Source: Sphingomonas sp. PP-CE-1G-424
GTDB lineage: Bacteria > Pseudomonadota > Alphaproteobacteria > Sphingomonadales > Sphingomonadaceae
NCBI RefSeq assembly: GCF_004341085.1
Contig: NZ_SLXW01000009.1
Coordinates: 1 to 64,000 of the forward strand
Reading direction: 5' to 3'
Length of the DNA stretch: 64,000 nt
The notes under the pieces: model-generated
Seen by the model: the letters and a program-made list of their open reading frames with translations, nothing else
What the model was told of the DNA's origin: nothing
Databases searched by the model: none
Shown here: in pieces, positions 24,550-31,560 of the stretch
How positions within the stretch are numbered: the first letter of the stretch is position 1
Layout: each line of letters opens with the position of its first letter
Program-made: the position numbers and the translations under genes

Positions 24550-25257
24550 TCATGCCGCGTCGAGTTCCGGATACGCGCGGAAGATGCCGTCGGTGTTGAA
24601 GGCGAGGCGACGGTCGCTTTTCAGATAGGCCTTGATGCCGGGCAGATCGGCGATCTGGTCGTGGATGCGGACCAGATTCGGATAGTCGGGTTCGAGCGTC
24701 TTCATCCGCTTCGGGAACATGTACCGCAGCCCCTCGATCACCTGGAACAGCGACGTATCGGCATAGCTCCATTTGTGATCGATCAGCCAGTCGCCCGTAT
24801 TGGCCTGCGCCGCATCCTCGAAATGACCGAGATATTTCGGCATCCGCGCCTCGCGAAACTGCTTGGCGGCACGCGCGGCCTCGGGCTTCTGGTCGTCGTA
24901 ATAGTCCATCATCGCGACCGGATGATGGACGTTGTGGACCTCCGCGATGAGGTCGGCAATCGTCAGCTGGAGCTGGTTGAGCCAGAGCCGGTCGGCCATG
25001 TTCGACGGCGCAAGACCGTGGCGCTCGCCGAGATACATCAGGATATTGGCGACCTGCGCGATCACCAGGCCGTCGAGCTCCAGATACGGCGGCGCGAACG
25101 GCGTGCGGCCGGTGCGATCGTTGAGGTTCGCGAGCAGCCCCTCTTCGCCGACCGTCCGCGCGCAATCCTCATACGCGATCTCGGCGCCCTCGAGCGCGAG
25201 CCGGACGAACTCGCCGCGGCCCTGCAGCGACGGCCAATACCAGAGCTTGTAGGACAT
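24550..25257 (-). CDS. Glutathione S-transferase (Mu/sigma-like arrangement)
   Basis: A 235-residue GST. The thioredoxin-like N-terminus begins YKLWYWPSLQGRGEFVRLAL, with Tyr7/Trp8 near the usual catalytic site. TPFAPPYLELDGLVIAQVANILMYLGE follows, where the cis-proline and glutathione-contact residues lie. The C-terminal half is all-helical. The RGEFVRLALE form resembles the sigma/mu-type GSTs of sphingomonads. It reads into the bolA-side gene with a 3-base gap and is probably co-transcribed with bolA upstream. Confidence 0.87.
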   Translation of the reverse strand: MSYKLWYWPSLQGRGEFVRLALEGAEIAYEDCARTVGEEGLLANLNDRTGRTPFAPPYLELDGLVIAQVANILMYLGERHGLAPSNMADRLWLNQLQLTIADLIAEVHNVHHPVAMMDYYDDQKPEAARAAKQFREARMPKYLGHFEDAAQANTGDWLIDHKWSYADTSLFQVIEGLRYMFPKRMKTLEPDYPNLVRIHDQIADLPGIKAYLKSDRRLAFNTDGIFRAYPELDAA

Positions 25258-25260
25258 CGA

Positions 25261-25545
25261 TCACTCTCCCGGCGCGCGGGCCTTTATGGCGAGCGCATGA
25301 ATCTGCGTACTCAACAGATCGGCGAGCGCTTGGTTCACGAGCCGCTGGCGCGCGACGCGGGTAAGGCCTTCGAAACGCGGCGTTTCCACTTCGACACGAA
25401 AATGCGTCTCGCCGGTGCCGTCGTCGCCCATATGGCCGGCATGGAGCCCGCTCTCGTTGACGACGGTCAGTTGTGTGGGCGTGAGCGCCGCGGTGAGGCG
25501 GGCGGTGATCTGGTCCTGCATGGAGCCGGTGGCGAGGTCTGTCAT
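25261..25545 (-). CDS. BolA family protein
   Basis: A 94-residue BolA-like protein, with ATG 25545 preceded by AGGGAG. The class II KH-like fold shows HAGH (about 35-38), ETHFRVEVETPRFEGLTRVARQR and a C-terminal IHALAIKA; the His following the FEGL segment lies in the iron-sulphur ligand region. BolA works with monothiol glutaredoxins in iron-sulphur handling and stress. It is divergent from the J-domain gene across only 39 bases, a pairing frequent in alphaproteobacteria. Confidence 0.92.
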   Translation of the reverse strand: MTDLATGSMQDQITARLTAALTPTQLTVVNESGLHAGHMGDDGTGETHFRVEVETPRFEGLTRVARQRLVNQALADLLSTQIHALAIKARAPGE

Positions 25546-25584
25546 GCTCCCTATATAGCCCGTTTCAGAAAGCGCGGGGAGCCG

Positions 25585-26193
25585 GTGAGCGAAGACGGTC
25601 AGAACAATCGCAAGGAGCGACCCAGCCCACGGTTTCACGGCCGCGTGGAAGGGACCGGGCGCGTCTGCATGTGGCGCGACTGCGAGGAACCCGGCGAATT
25701 CCGTGCGCCGCCGCTCGAAGGACCGAGCGACGGCGGTCCGCCGCAGTTCCGCTGGTTCTGCCTCGAGCATGTCCGCGCGTTCAACTCGGGGTATAATTTC
25801 TTCGACGGGATGACCGCGGACGAGATCCACTATGCGCAGCGGCCGATGGCGGGCTGGGAACGCGAAACGCGCGCGTTCGCGCATGGCGGCGGCGACACTC
25901 CGCCGAAATGGGCGGACTTCGCCGATCCGATCGATGCGATCGGCGCGCGCTTCGGCGAGCGGATGGCGGCGGCGCGCAAGGACGGTCGCCTGCTGTCCGA
26001 CGGCGAACGGCGCTCGTTGCGCGTTCTGGGACTCGGCACGGACACCAACCGGACGGCCTTGCGCAAACGCTACAGTGAACTCGTCCGGCGCTATCACCCC
26101 GATCGCAACGGCGGCGACCGCGCGCATGAGTCGGAGTTGCAGAAGGTGATCTCGGCGTACCAGCATCTGAAGGGCGCCGCCGCGTTCGCATGA
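25585..26193 (+). CDS. J-domain (DnaJ-like) protein
   Basis: A 202-residue protein with its J domain at the C-terminus (about 145-200), containing the HPD motif in RRYHPDRNGGDR that stimulates DnaK ATPase. The N-terminal 130 residues (CMWRDCEEPGEFRAPP; HVRAFNSGYNFFDGM) form the conserved family-specific part seen in alphaproteobacterial J proteins next to bolA. The start is GTG 25585 with GGGGA just before. A very long upstream extension of the same frame is antisense to GST and bolA and is not coding. Confidence 0.9.
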   Translation: MSEDGQNNRKERPSPRFHGRVEGTGRVCMWRDCEEPGEFRAPPLEGPSDGGPPQFRWFCLEHVRAFNSGYNFFDGMTADEIHYAQRPMAGWERETRAFAHGGGDTPPKWADFADPIDAIGARFGERMAAARKDGRLLSDGERRSLRVLGLGTDTNRTALRKRYSELVRRYHPDRNGGDRAHESELQKVISAYQHLKGAAAFA

Positions 26194-26256
26194 TACCCGA
26201 CGTCTCGTTTGCCGTCCGCATTAGGTCCCTCGCCCGGCGATGACGTCGCTACGTCC

Positions 26257-26706
26257 TTATAATCGCCGCGCGACCTCTTCGAGTTGATCGGCTGCCGCGT
26301 TCCAGCCCGTTTCGAAGCCCATTGCCGCATGGCTGTCGCGCGCCTCGGCGGTCCAGTGGCGGGCGGTGGCGGTGTAGCGGGTCTTGCCGTCTTCCTCGAA
26401 GAATTCGTCGAGGCGAGTCATGAACGGGGTCTGCGGCACCCAGCCCGCTGTGAACGCGTCCGTGGAGACGATGCGGCAGCACGGCGTCACCTCGAGATAG
26501 ACGCCTTCGAGCGCGTTTTCCTCGGCGTTGGGCCCGCGCAGGACCAGCGCGCAACGGCCGCCGGCGCGGAAGTCGAGTTCGACGATCTCGGTTGTCCAGG
26601 GGCGCGGGCAGAACCAGTCGGCGAGATGCTCGGTCCAGGCACGCCACACCGTCTCGACGGGGGCGTCGATCAGGCGGGTGATCGACAGGTCGTACGCGTC
26701 GGTCAT
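26257..26706 (-). CDS. SRPBCC/AHSA1-domain protein
   Basis: A 149-residue START-like (SRPBCC) protein. The N-terminus LSITRLIDAPVETVWRAWTE, the FRAGGRCALVLRGPNAEE stretch and the C-terminal GWNAAADQLEEVAR helix match the Activator-of-Hsp90-ATPase-1-like family, which binds small hydrophobic ligands. The start at ATG 26706 overlaps the end of the broken GST gene (ATGA), so it was once co-translated with it. Function unknown. Confidence 0.85.
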   Translation of the reverse strand: MTDAYDLSITRLIDAPVETVWRAWTEHLADWFCPRPWTTEIVELDFRAGGRCALVLRGPNAEENALEGVYLEVTPCCRIVSTDAFTAGWVPQTPFMTRLDEFFEEDGKTRYTATARHWTAEARDSHAAMGFETGWNAAADQLEEVARRL

Positions 26707-27096
26707 CCAGTCTCTCCCTGTGCCGCCAGCCATGCGGCGAACGCGGGCGGCGGTGCGCCGGTGAACCCGGCCATCTGATTGGCGAGTGCCTGGCCGAAGG
26801 CCGGACGCGCTTCGCTCCGCGCGACATACTCGATCAGTGTCGGATACGCGTGAGCAACGGCGTGCCGCCGAGCATGCGCAACACCGCCACCATCATCAGG
26901 TCGCCCGCCTCGTACGTCGGCACCTGCCCGAAGGGTCGACGATCGCGGTGCGGTGACTGTTTCTGTTCGCCCTGCTGAAGATACGGCACGTCATAGGCCT
27001 GGCCGACTCCTCGATCGCCCAACCGACGCGCAGGTCCCGCATCTGGCCCTTCGCGAAATCGGGAGCCCAGTCATAGGCCGTGATGATCGGTCGCAT
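26703..27096 (-). pseudogene. Glutathione S-transferase pseudogene
   Basis: The minus strand begins ATG 27096 MRPIITAYDWAPDFAKG, a GST N-terminus. The frame then shifts by one base near 27005; the next frame continues GQAYDVPYLQQGEQKQSP and FGQVPTYEAGDLM. After EAGDL the text jumps to C-terminal GST sequence (VAVLRMLGGTPLL), so most of the middle is missing. A second shift near 26850 restores YPTLIEYVARSEARPAFGQ. With an internal deletion and two frameshifts it cannot make a working enzyme. It ends in a stop overlapping the SRPBCC start. Confidence 0.75.
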
Positions 27097-27158
27097 CGTT
27101 TCCCTTTCCAGATGTCACGAGGTCGGCGCAGTCTCCCCGGCTGGATCAGGTGGCGGGA

Positions 27159-27587
27159 TCAGGCGGGCTGGGTCTCGCCCATCGCTTGCGCCGCCGCGGC
27201 CATGTCCATCGAGAACGGTCCCCAGCCATGCCCGTCGAGATCCTCGAAGGCGCGGCTGTACATAAAGCCCAGGTCTTCGGGATCGTGCAATTCGCGCCCG
27301 CCCGCCGCCAGAGCGGCTTCCGTGATCGCATCGACGTCGGCCGGGCTGCCGAACGACAGCGCCAGTAGCACGCCGCTCGTCGTCTTCGCATCGATGATCT
27401 GCTTGGCCGTGAAGGTCGCATAAAAGGCGCGGTCGAGCAGCATCACCATGATCGTGTCCGACCACGCCATCGCCGATCCCCGATCGTTCGAGAACATCGC
27501 GTCCCGCTCGAACCCGATCGCCGCGTAGAACGCCGTCGCGGCCACCACGTCAGCGACCGGCAGGTTCACGAAGATGGCTTTGCTCAT
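27159..27587 (-). CDS. VOC-family protein (glyoxalase/dioxygenase fold)
   Basis: A 142-residue protein with start ATG 27587 and GGAG upstream. It has VNLPVADVVAATAFYAAIGF near the N-terminus and SRAFEDLDGHGWGPFSMD near the C-terminus, the betaalphabetabetabeta pattern of DUF/YcjN-type VOC proteins. The substrate cannot be inferred. It is divergent from the HxlR regulator 74 bases away, which probably controls it. Confidence 0.85.
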   Translation of the reverse strand: MSKAIFVNLPVADVVAATAFYAAIGFERDAMFSNDRGSAMAWSDTIMVMLLDRAFYATFTAKQIIDAKTTSGVLLALSFGSPADVDAITEAALAAGGRELHDPEDLGFMYSRAFEDLDGHGWGPFSMDMAAAAQAMGETQPA

Positions 27588-27661
27588 GGCTGCTCTCCTG
27601 GTTCGACTCGGTTTCGCACCGTATTTGCATTGCATGCTGATAATGGTTACTTAAAACAACT

Positions 27662-28351
27662 ATGAAGTTAGAAAATGTAACCAAAACCTCGTCGAGGCGA
27701 TGGTATGACGATGCGTGCGGTACGGCGATGGCGCTCGAACTGGTGGGAGAACGCTGGTCATTGCTGGTCGTGCGCGAACTGATGTTCGGTCCGCGGCGGT
27801 TCGGCGAACTGAAGGCCAACCTCGGCGGGATCAGTGCGAACGTCCTGACGCAGCGGCTGGAGGGGCTCGCGCGCGCCGGCATCCTGATCCGGCGCATGCT
27901 GCCGTCGCCCGCCAGCGTGCAGGTCTATGAACTGACGCCGTGGGGGTATGAGAGCGAGACCGCGATTCGCGAACTCGGTCGATGGGCGGCGCGGTCGCCT
28001 GCGCACGATACCACCCTGCCGCTCAGTGCGGCCTCGCTGATGCTGTCGTTCCGGACGATGTTCTCGCGGCAGCGCGCCGATGGCTGGATCGCGGTCGTCG
28101 GTTTTCGGCTGGGCGGCGAGGGGTTCGTAGCCAGGATCGATGGCGACTGGATCCAAGTCGTGCGCGCCGACCCCTCGGTCGCGGACGTCACGTTCGACGG
28201 CGATCCGATGACGATCGCATCGCTCGTCTATGGCGCCAGGCCCTTTCGCGATGCGGAAGCCGCGGGCACATTGCAGATCACCGGGAACCGTGCGCTTGCC
28301 GAGCGGTTCGTCACACTCTTCCCGCTTCCGGACAAGGTCGCGGTTGAGTAA
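27662..28351 (+). CDS. HxlR-family transcriptional regulator
   Basis: A 229-residue regulator. The N-terminal winged helix carries VGERWSLLVVRELMFGPRRF and ANVLTQRLEGLARAGILIRR, the HxlR signature. It has an extra C-terminal SCP2-like domain (about 130-229), unlike the short form at 51023. The spacer to the divergent VOC gene contains GGTTAC (27645-27650) and GTAACC (27677-27682), a possible operator reaching into the first codons. An inducer or role is unknown. Confidence 0.85.
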   Translation: MKLENVTKTSSRRWYDDACGTAMALELVGERWSLLVVRELMFGPRRFGELKANLGGISANVLTQRLEGLARAGILIRRMLPSPASVQVYELTPWGYESETAIRELGRWAARSPAHDTTLPLSAASLMLSFRTMFSRQRADGWIAVVGFRLGGEGFVARIDGDWIQVVRADPSVADVTFDGDPMTIASLVYGARPFRDAEAAGTLQITGNRALAERFVTLFPLPDKVAVE

Positions 28352-28394
28352 CGCCCCTCGCTTGTCCTAGAGCGGTGGGGAACACGAGGCCAAC

Positions 28395-29399
28395 ATGACC
28401 GATATCCCGAATACCCAGCCAGACAGCCGCGAGACCACGATCCTCGACGCACCCGACCGCATGGTGAAGGTGCGCGAGATGTTCGGGATCGATTCCGACA
28501 TGGAAGTGCCGGCTTTCTCCGAAGCCGACGAGCGCGTCCCTGATCTCGATCCGGCGTACGTCTTCGACGCCGACACCACGCTCGCCGTGCTGGCGGGGTT
28601 CGCGCATAACCGTCGCGTGATGGTCCAGGGCTATCACGGTACCGGCAAGTCGACGCATATCGAGCAGGTCGCGGCGCGCCTCAAATGGCCGTGCATCCGC
28701 ATCAACCTCGACGCGCACATCAGCCGTATCGACCTGATCGGCCGCGACGCGATTGTGCTGAAGGACGGCCAGCAGATCACCGAATTCCGCGAAGGCCTGC
28801 TGCCCTGGGCGTTGCAGACCCCAACCGCGCTCGTGTTCGACGAATATGACGCGGGTCGCCCGGACGTGATGTTCGTGATCCAGCGCGTGCTGGAGACCGA
28901 GGGCAAGCTGACGCTGCTCGACCAGAACCGCGTGATCCGTCCGAACCCGTGGTTCCGCCTGTTCGCGACCGCCAACACCGTCGGCCTCGGCGATACGAGC
29001 GGGCTGTATCACGGCACGCAGCAGATCAACCAGGGCCAGATGGACCGCTGGAACATCGTCGTCACGCTCAACTATCTGCCTGCCAAGGTCGAGGCGCAGA
29101 TCGTGCTCGCCAAGTCCGGCGAATACGACAAGCCGGAGGGCAAGAAGACCGTCGAGAACATGGTCCGGGTCGCCGACATGACGCGCAAGGGCTTCGTCAA
29201 CGGCGACATCTCGACCGTGATGAGCCCGCGTACCGTTATCACCTGGGCCCAGAACGCGCTGATCTTCGGCGACGTCGGCTTCGCGTTTCGCCTGTCGTTC
29301 CTCAACAAGTGCGACGAGGCGGAACGACCACTCGTCGCCGAATATTACCAGCGCGTGTTCGGCAAGGACTTGCCTGAGAGCGTGGTGGGCAAGGCCTAA
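28395..29399 (+). CDS. cobS: Cobaltochelatase subunit CobS-like AAA+ ATPase
   Basis: A 334-residue MoxR/CobS-type AAA+ protein. Walker A is GYHGTGKST at about 79-87, Walker B is ALVFDEYDAG, and the CobS N-terminal region (MFGIDSDMEVPAFSEAD) is conserved. CobS is the ATPase of the CobNST complex that inserts cobalt into hydrogenobyrinic diamide. It is followed four bases later by cobT. No cobN or other cobalamin genes are in the window. In several alphaproteobacteria this pair is present without the full pathway, so another MoxR/VWA-type role is possible. Confidence 0.93.
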   Translation: MTDIPNTQPDSRETTILDAPDRMVKVREMFGIDSDMEVPAFSEADERVPDLDPAYVFDADTTLAVLAGFAHNRRVMVQGYHGTGKSTHIEQVAARLKWPCIRINLDAHISRIDLIGRDAIVLKDGQQITEFREGLLPWALQTPTALVFDEYDAGRPDVMFVIQRVLETEGKLTLLDQNRVIRPNPWFRLFATANTVGLGDTSGLYHGTQQINQGQMDRWNIVVTLNYLPAKVEAQIVLAKSGEYDKPEGKKTVENMVRVADMTRKGFVNGDISTVMSPRTVITWAQNALIFGDVGFAFRLSFLNKCDEAERPLVAEYYQRVFGKDLPESVVGKA

Positions 29400-29403
29400 G
29401 CCT

Positions 29404-31227
29404 TTGGCCAACGAAACCCCTCTCGATCGCTTCAAGGCGGTTCTTGCCGGCACCGCGCGTGCGATCTCGGAGGAGCCGGAGGTCGAACTCGCCTTCACCG
29501 CCGATGCGCCGACGCAGAGTGGCAAGCACATCAAGGTGCCGATGCCTGCTCGCGCCCTGCCGCTAGAGCAGGTGGCCGAGGCGCGTGGGTTTGCCGACGG
29601 GTTCGCGCTGCGGTTGAAGCATCACGACATCGCGCTGCATAATCGTGCGGCGCCGGTCGAGGCGGTTGCGCGTGCAGTGTTCGATTCCGTCGAGGCTGCT
29701 CGAGTCGAGGCACTCGGATCGCGTGGCTATGCCGGCATCACCGAGAACCTCGACCGCGCGCTCGACGTCCGCCTAAGGGCAGACCCGATTACACGCGCGC
29801 GCAATCGCGACGAAGTGCCGCTGTCGACCGCGCTCGGTCTGATGGTGCGCGAGCGGCTGACCGGGCAGGAATCGCCCGCGATCGCCGCGCCCGGTCTCGC
29901 GCTGGTGCGTGAGTGGATCGAGAGCAAGACCGACCTCGCCGCGCTGGCCTATGCGCTCGACGACCAGAAGGCGTTCCAGGGTCTTGCGCGGAAAATGCTG
30001 CAGGAACTCGAACTGGTCGAGGGCGATCAGGTCCCCGAGGAGAGCGACGAAGGCGGCTCCGAGGACGAGGGCACCGACGAGCAGCAGCAGGACGAGGGCG
30101 ACGAAGGCGACGACCAGGGCGAGGACGGCCAGGGCGAAGTCGAAGCACGCGGCGAACAGTCCGAGCAGCAGAACGAGGAAAGCGACGGCCAGGAGCAGAG
30201 CGATGAGTCGATGGACGACATCGACGGCGAGCCCGGCGACGATGGCGAGGAAGGCATGCAGCCGGTCCGCCCGAACCGTCCCTTCGCGGACATGGGCGGC
30301 GCGTTCGACTACAAGCCGTGGACGACGCAATTCGACGAAGTGATCGCTGCTACCGAGCTGTGCGACGCCGACGAACTGGCGCGGCTGCGCGGCTATCTCG
30401 ACCAGCAACTCGTGCATCTGCAATCGACCGTGTCGAAGCTCGCCAATCGGCTCCAGCGGCGGCTGATGGCGCAGCAGTCGCGGTCGTGGGATTTCGACCA
30501 GGAGGAGGGCATCCTCGACGCGGCGCGGCTAGCGCGCGTGATCGTCAACCCGACTCTGTCGCTAAGCTACAAGGCCGAACGCGAGACCGATTTCCGCGAC
30601 ACCGTGGTGACGTTGCTGATCGACAATTCCGGCTCCATGCGCGGTCGCCCGATTTCGATCGCGGCGATCAGCGCGGACATTCTCGCGCGCACGCTGGAGC
30701 GCTGCGGCGTGAAGACCGAGATCCTCGGCTTCACGACGCGTGCGTGGAAGGGCGGGCAGAGCCGTGAGACGTGGCTGGCCGCAGGACGTCCGCCGCAGCC
30801 GGGTCGGCTCAACGACATCCGCCACATCGTCTACAAGCGTGCCGACGAACCGTGGCGCCGCGCGCGCAACTCGCTCGGCCTGATGATGCGCGAGGGGTTG
30901 CTGAAGGAGAATATCGACGGCGAGGCGCTGATGTGGGCGCATGCGCGGCTGGTCGCACGGCCCGAGGAACGCCGCATCCTGATGGTGATCAGCGACGGCG
31001 CGCCGGTCGACGATTCGACGCTCAGCGTGAACTCGGGTTCGTATCTCGAACGCCATCTGCGCCAAGTGATCGGCTGGATCGAGAGCAAGTCGCCGGTCGA
31101 ACTGGTCGCGATCGGCATCGGTCACGACGTCACCCGTTATTACGCGCGCGCCGTGACGATCATGGACGTGGAGCAATTGGGTGGGACGATCATCGAACAG
31201 CTGGCCTCGCTGTTCGATACCGAGTGA
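29404..31227 (+). CDS. cobT: Cobaltochelatase subunit CobT-like VWA protein
   Basis: A 607-residue protein. The centre (about 208-290) is an extremely acidic low-complexity region (EDEGTDEQQQDEGDEGDDQG). The C-terminal von Willebrand A domain has the MIDAS motif DNSGSM (Asp407 on) and a later DGAPVDDSTL. It forms with CobS the ATPase-MIDAS module of cobaltochelatase. The start codon is TTG 29404, four bases after cobS, implying coupled translation. Confidence 0.92.
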   Translation: MANETPLDRFKAVLAGTARAISEEPEVELAFTADAPTQSGKHIKVPMPARALPLEQVAEARGFADGFALRLKHHDIALHNRAAPVEAVARAVFDSVEAARVEALGSRGYAGITENLDRALDVRLRADPITRARNRDEVPLSTALGLMVRERLTGQESPAIAAPGLALVREWIESKTDLAALAYALDDQKAFQGLARKMLQELELVEGDQVPEESDEGGSEDEGTDEQQQDEGDEGDDQGEDGQGEVEARGEQSEQQNEESDGQEQSDESMDDIDGEPGDDGEEGMQPVRPNRPFADMGGAFDYKPWTTQFDEVIAATELCDADELARLRGYLDQQLVHLQSTVSKLANRLQRRLMAQQSRSWDFDQEEGILDAARLARVIVNPTLSLSYKAERETDFRDTVVTLLIDNSGSMRGRPISIAAISADILARTLERCGVKTEILGFTTRAWKGGQSRETWLAAGRPPQPGRLNDIRHIVYKRADEPWRRARNSLGLMMREGLLKENIDGEALMWAHARLVARPEERRILMVISDGAPVDDSTLSVNSGSYLERHLRQVIGWIESKSPVELVAIGIGHDVTRYYARAVTIMDVEQLGGTIIEQLASLFDTE

Positions 31228-31243
31228 TCCTTAGGCGGGCGGC

Positions 31244-31486
31244 GTGATCGCTGCGCCGGCCGGGGGATTCCATGGCCCCGTCAAGCGCTCGATCACGATC
31301 GCCGGCCACCAGACCTCGATCAGCCTCGAGCCCGTCTTCTGGCAGGCGCTCGAGGCCGTAGCGGTGCGTCTCGGTTTGCCGCTGTCCGCGCTCGTCGCCG
31401 AAATCGACGCGATCCGCATCGTCGCGGACGATCCACCGAACCTAGCTAGCGCGTTAAGAACATGGCTGTTCGATGATATAGGTTGA
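31244..31486 (+). CDS. Ribbon-helix-helix domain protein
   Basis: An 80-residue protein with a RHH_4-type ribbon-helix-helix: KRSITIAGHQTSISLEPVFW (about 15-34), then a helical AVAVRLGLPLSALVAEID. It begins at GTG 31244, 16 bases after cobT. Such proteins occur in this place in alphaproteobacteria but have no assigned role; DNA binding and dimer formation follow from the fold. Its end overlaps the upstream regulatory region of the TonB receptor. Confidence 0.75.
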   Translation: MIAAPAGGFHGPVKRSITIAGHQTSISLEPVFWQALEAVAVRLGLPLSALVAEIDAIRIVADDPPNLASALRTWLFDDIG

Positions 31487-31528
31487 GAACTACTCGCATT
31501 AGCGTTGACAGTGCGAACGACTCTCAAT
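31483..31528 (+). promoter_or_regulatory. Promoter with two inverted Fur-box-like sites before the TonB receptor
   Basis: TTGAGAACTACTCGCATT (31483-31500) and, in the opposite direction, AGTGCGAACGACTCTCAAT (31510-31528) are copies of one motif, AATGCGA..-..TCTCAA, close to alphaproteobacterial Fur boxes. A TTGACA (31505-31510) lies between them, so repression by Fur under iron repletion would cover the -35 and spacer. Confidence 0.5.
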
Positions 31529-31560
31529 AGCGAGCCCCTCAAGAGCAAAGGGGTTTGTCT

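Noticed and set aside
24304..25584. Long upstream extension of the J-domain frame
   Set aside because: It is antisense to Nudix, GST and bolA; the J-domain protein has its own GTG start with ribosome site at 25585.
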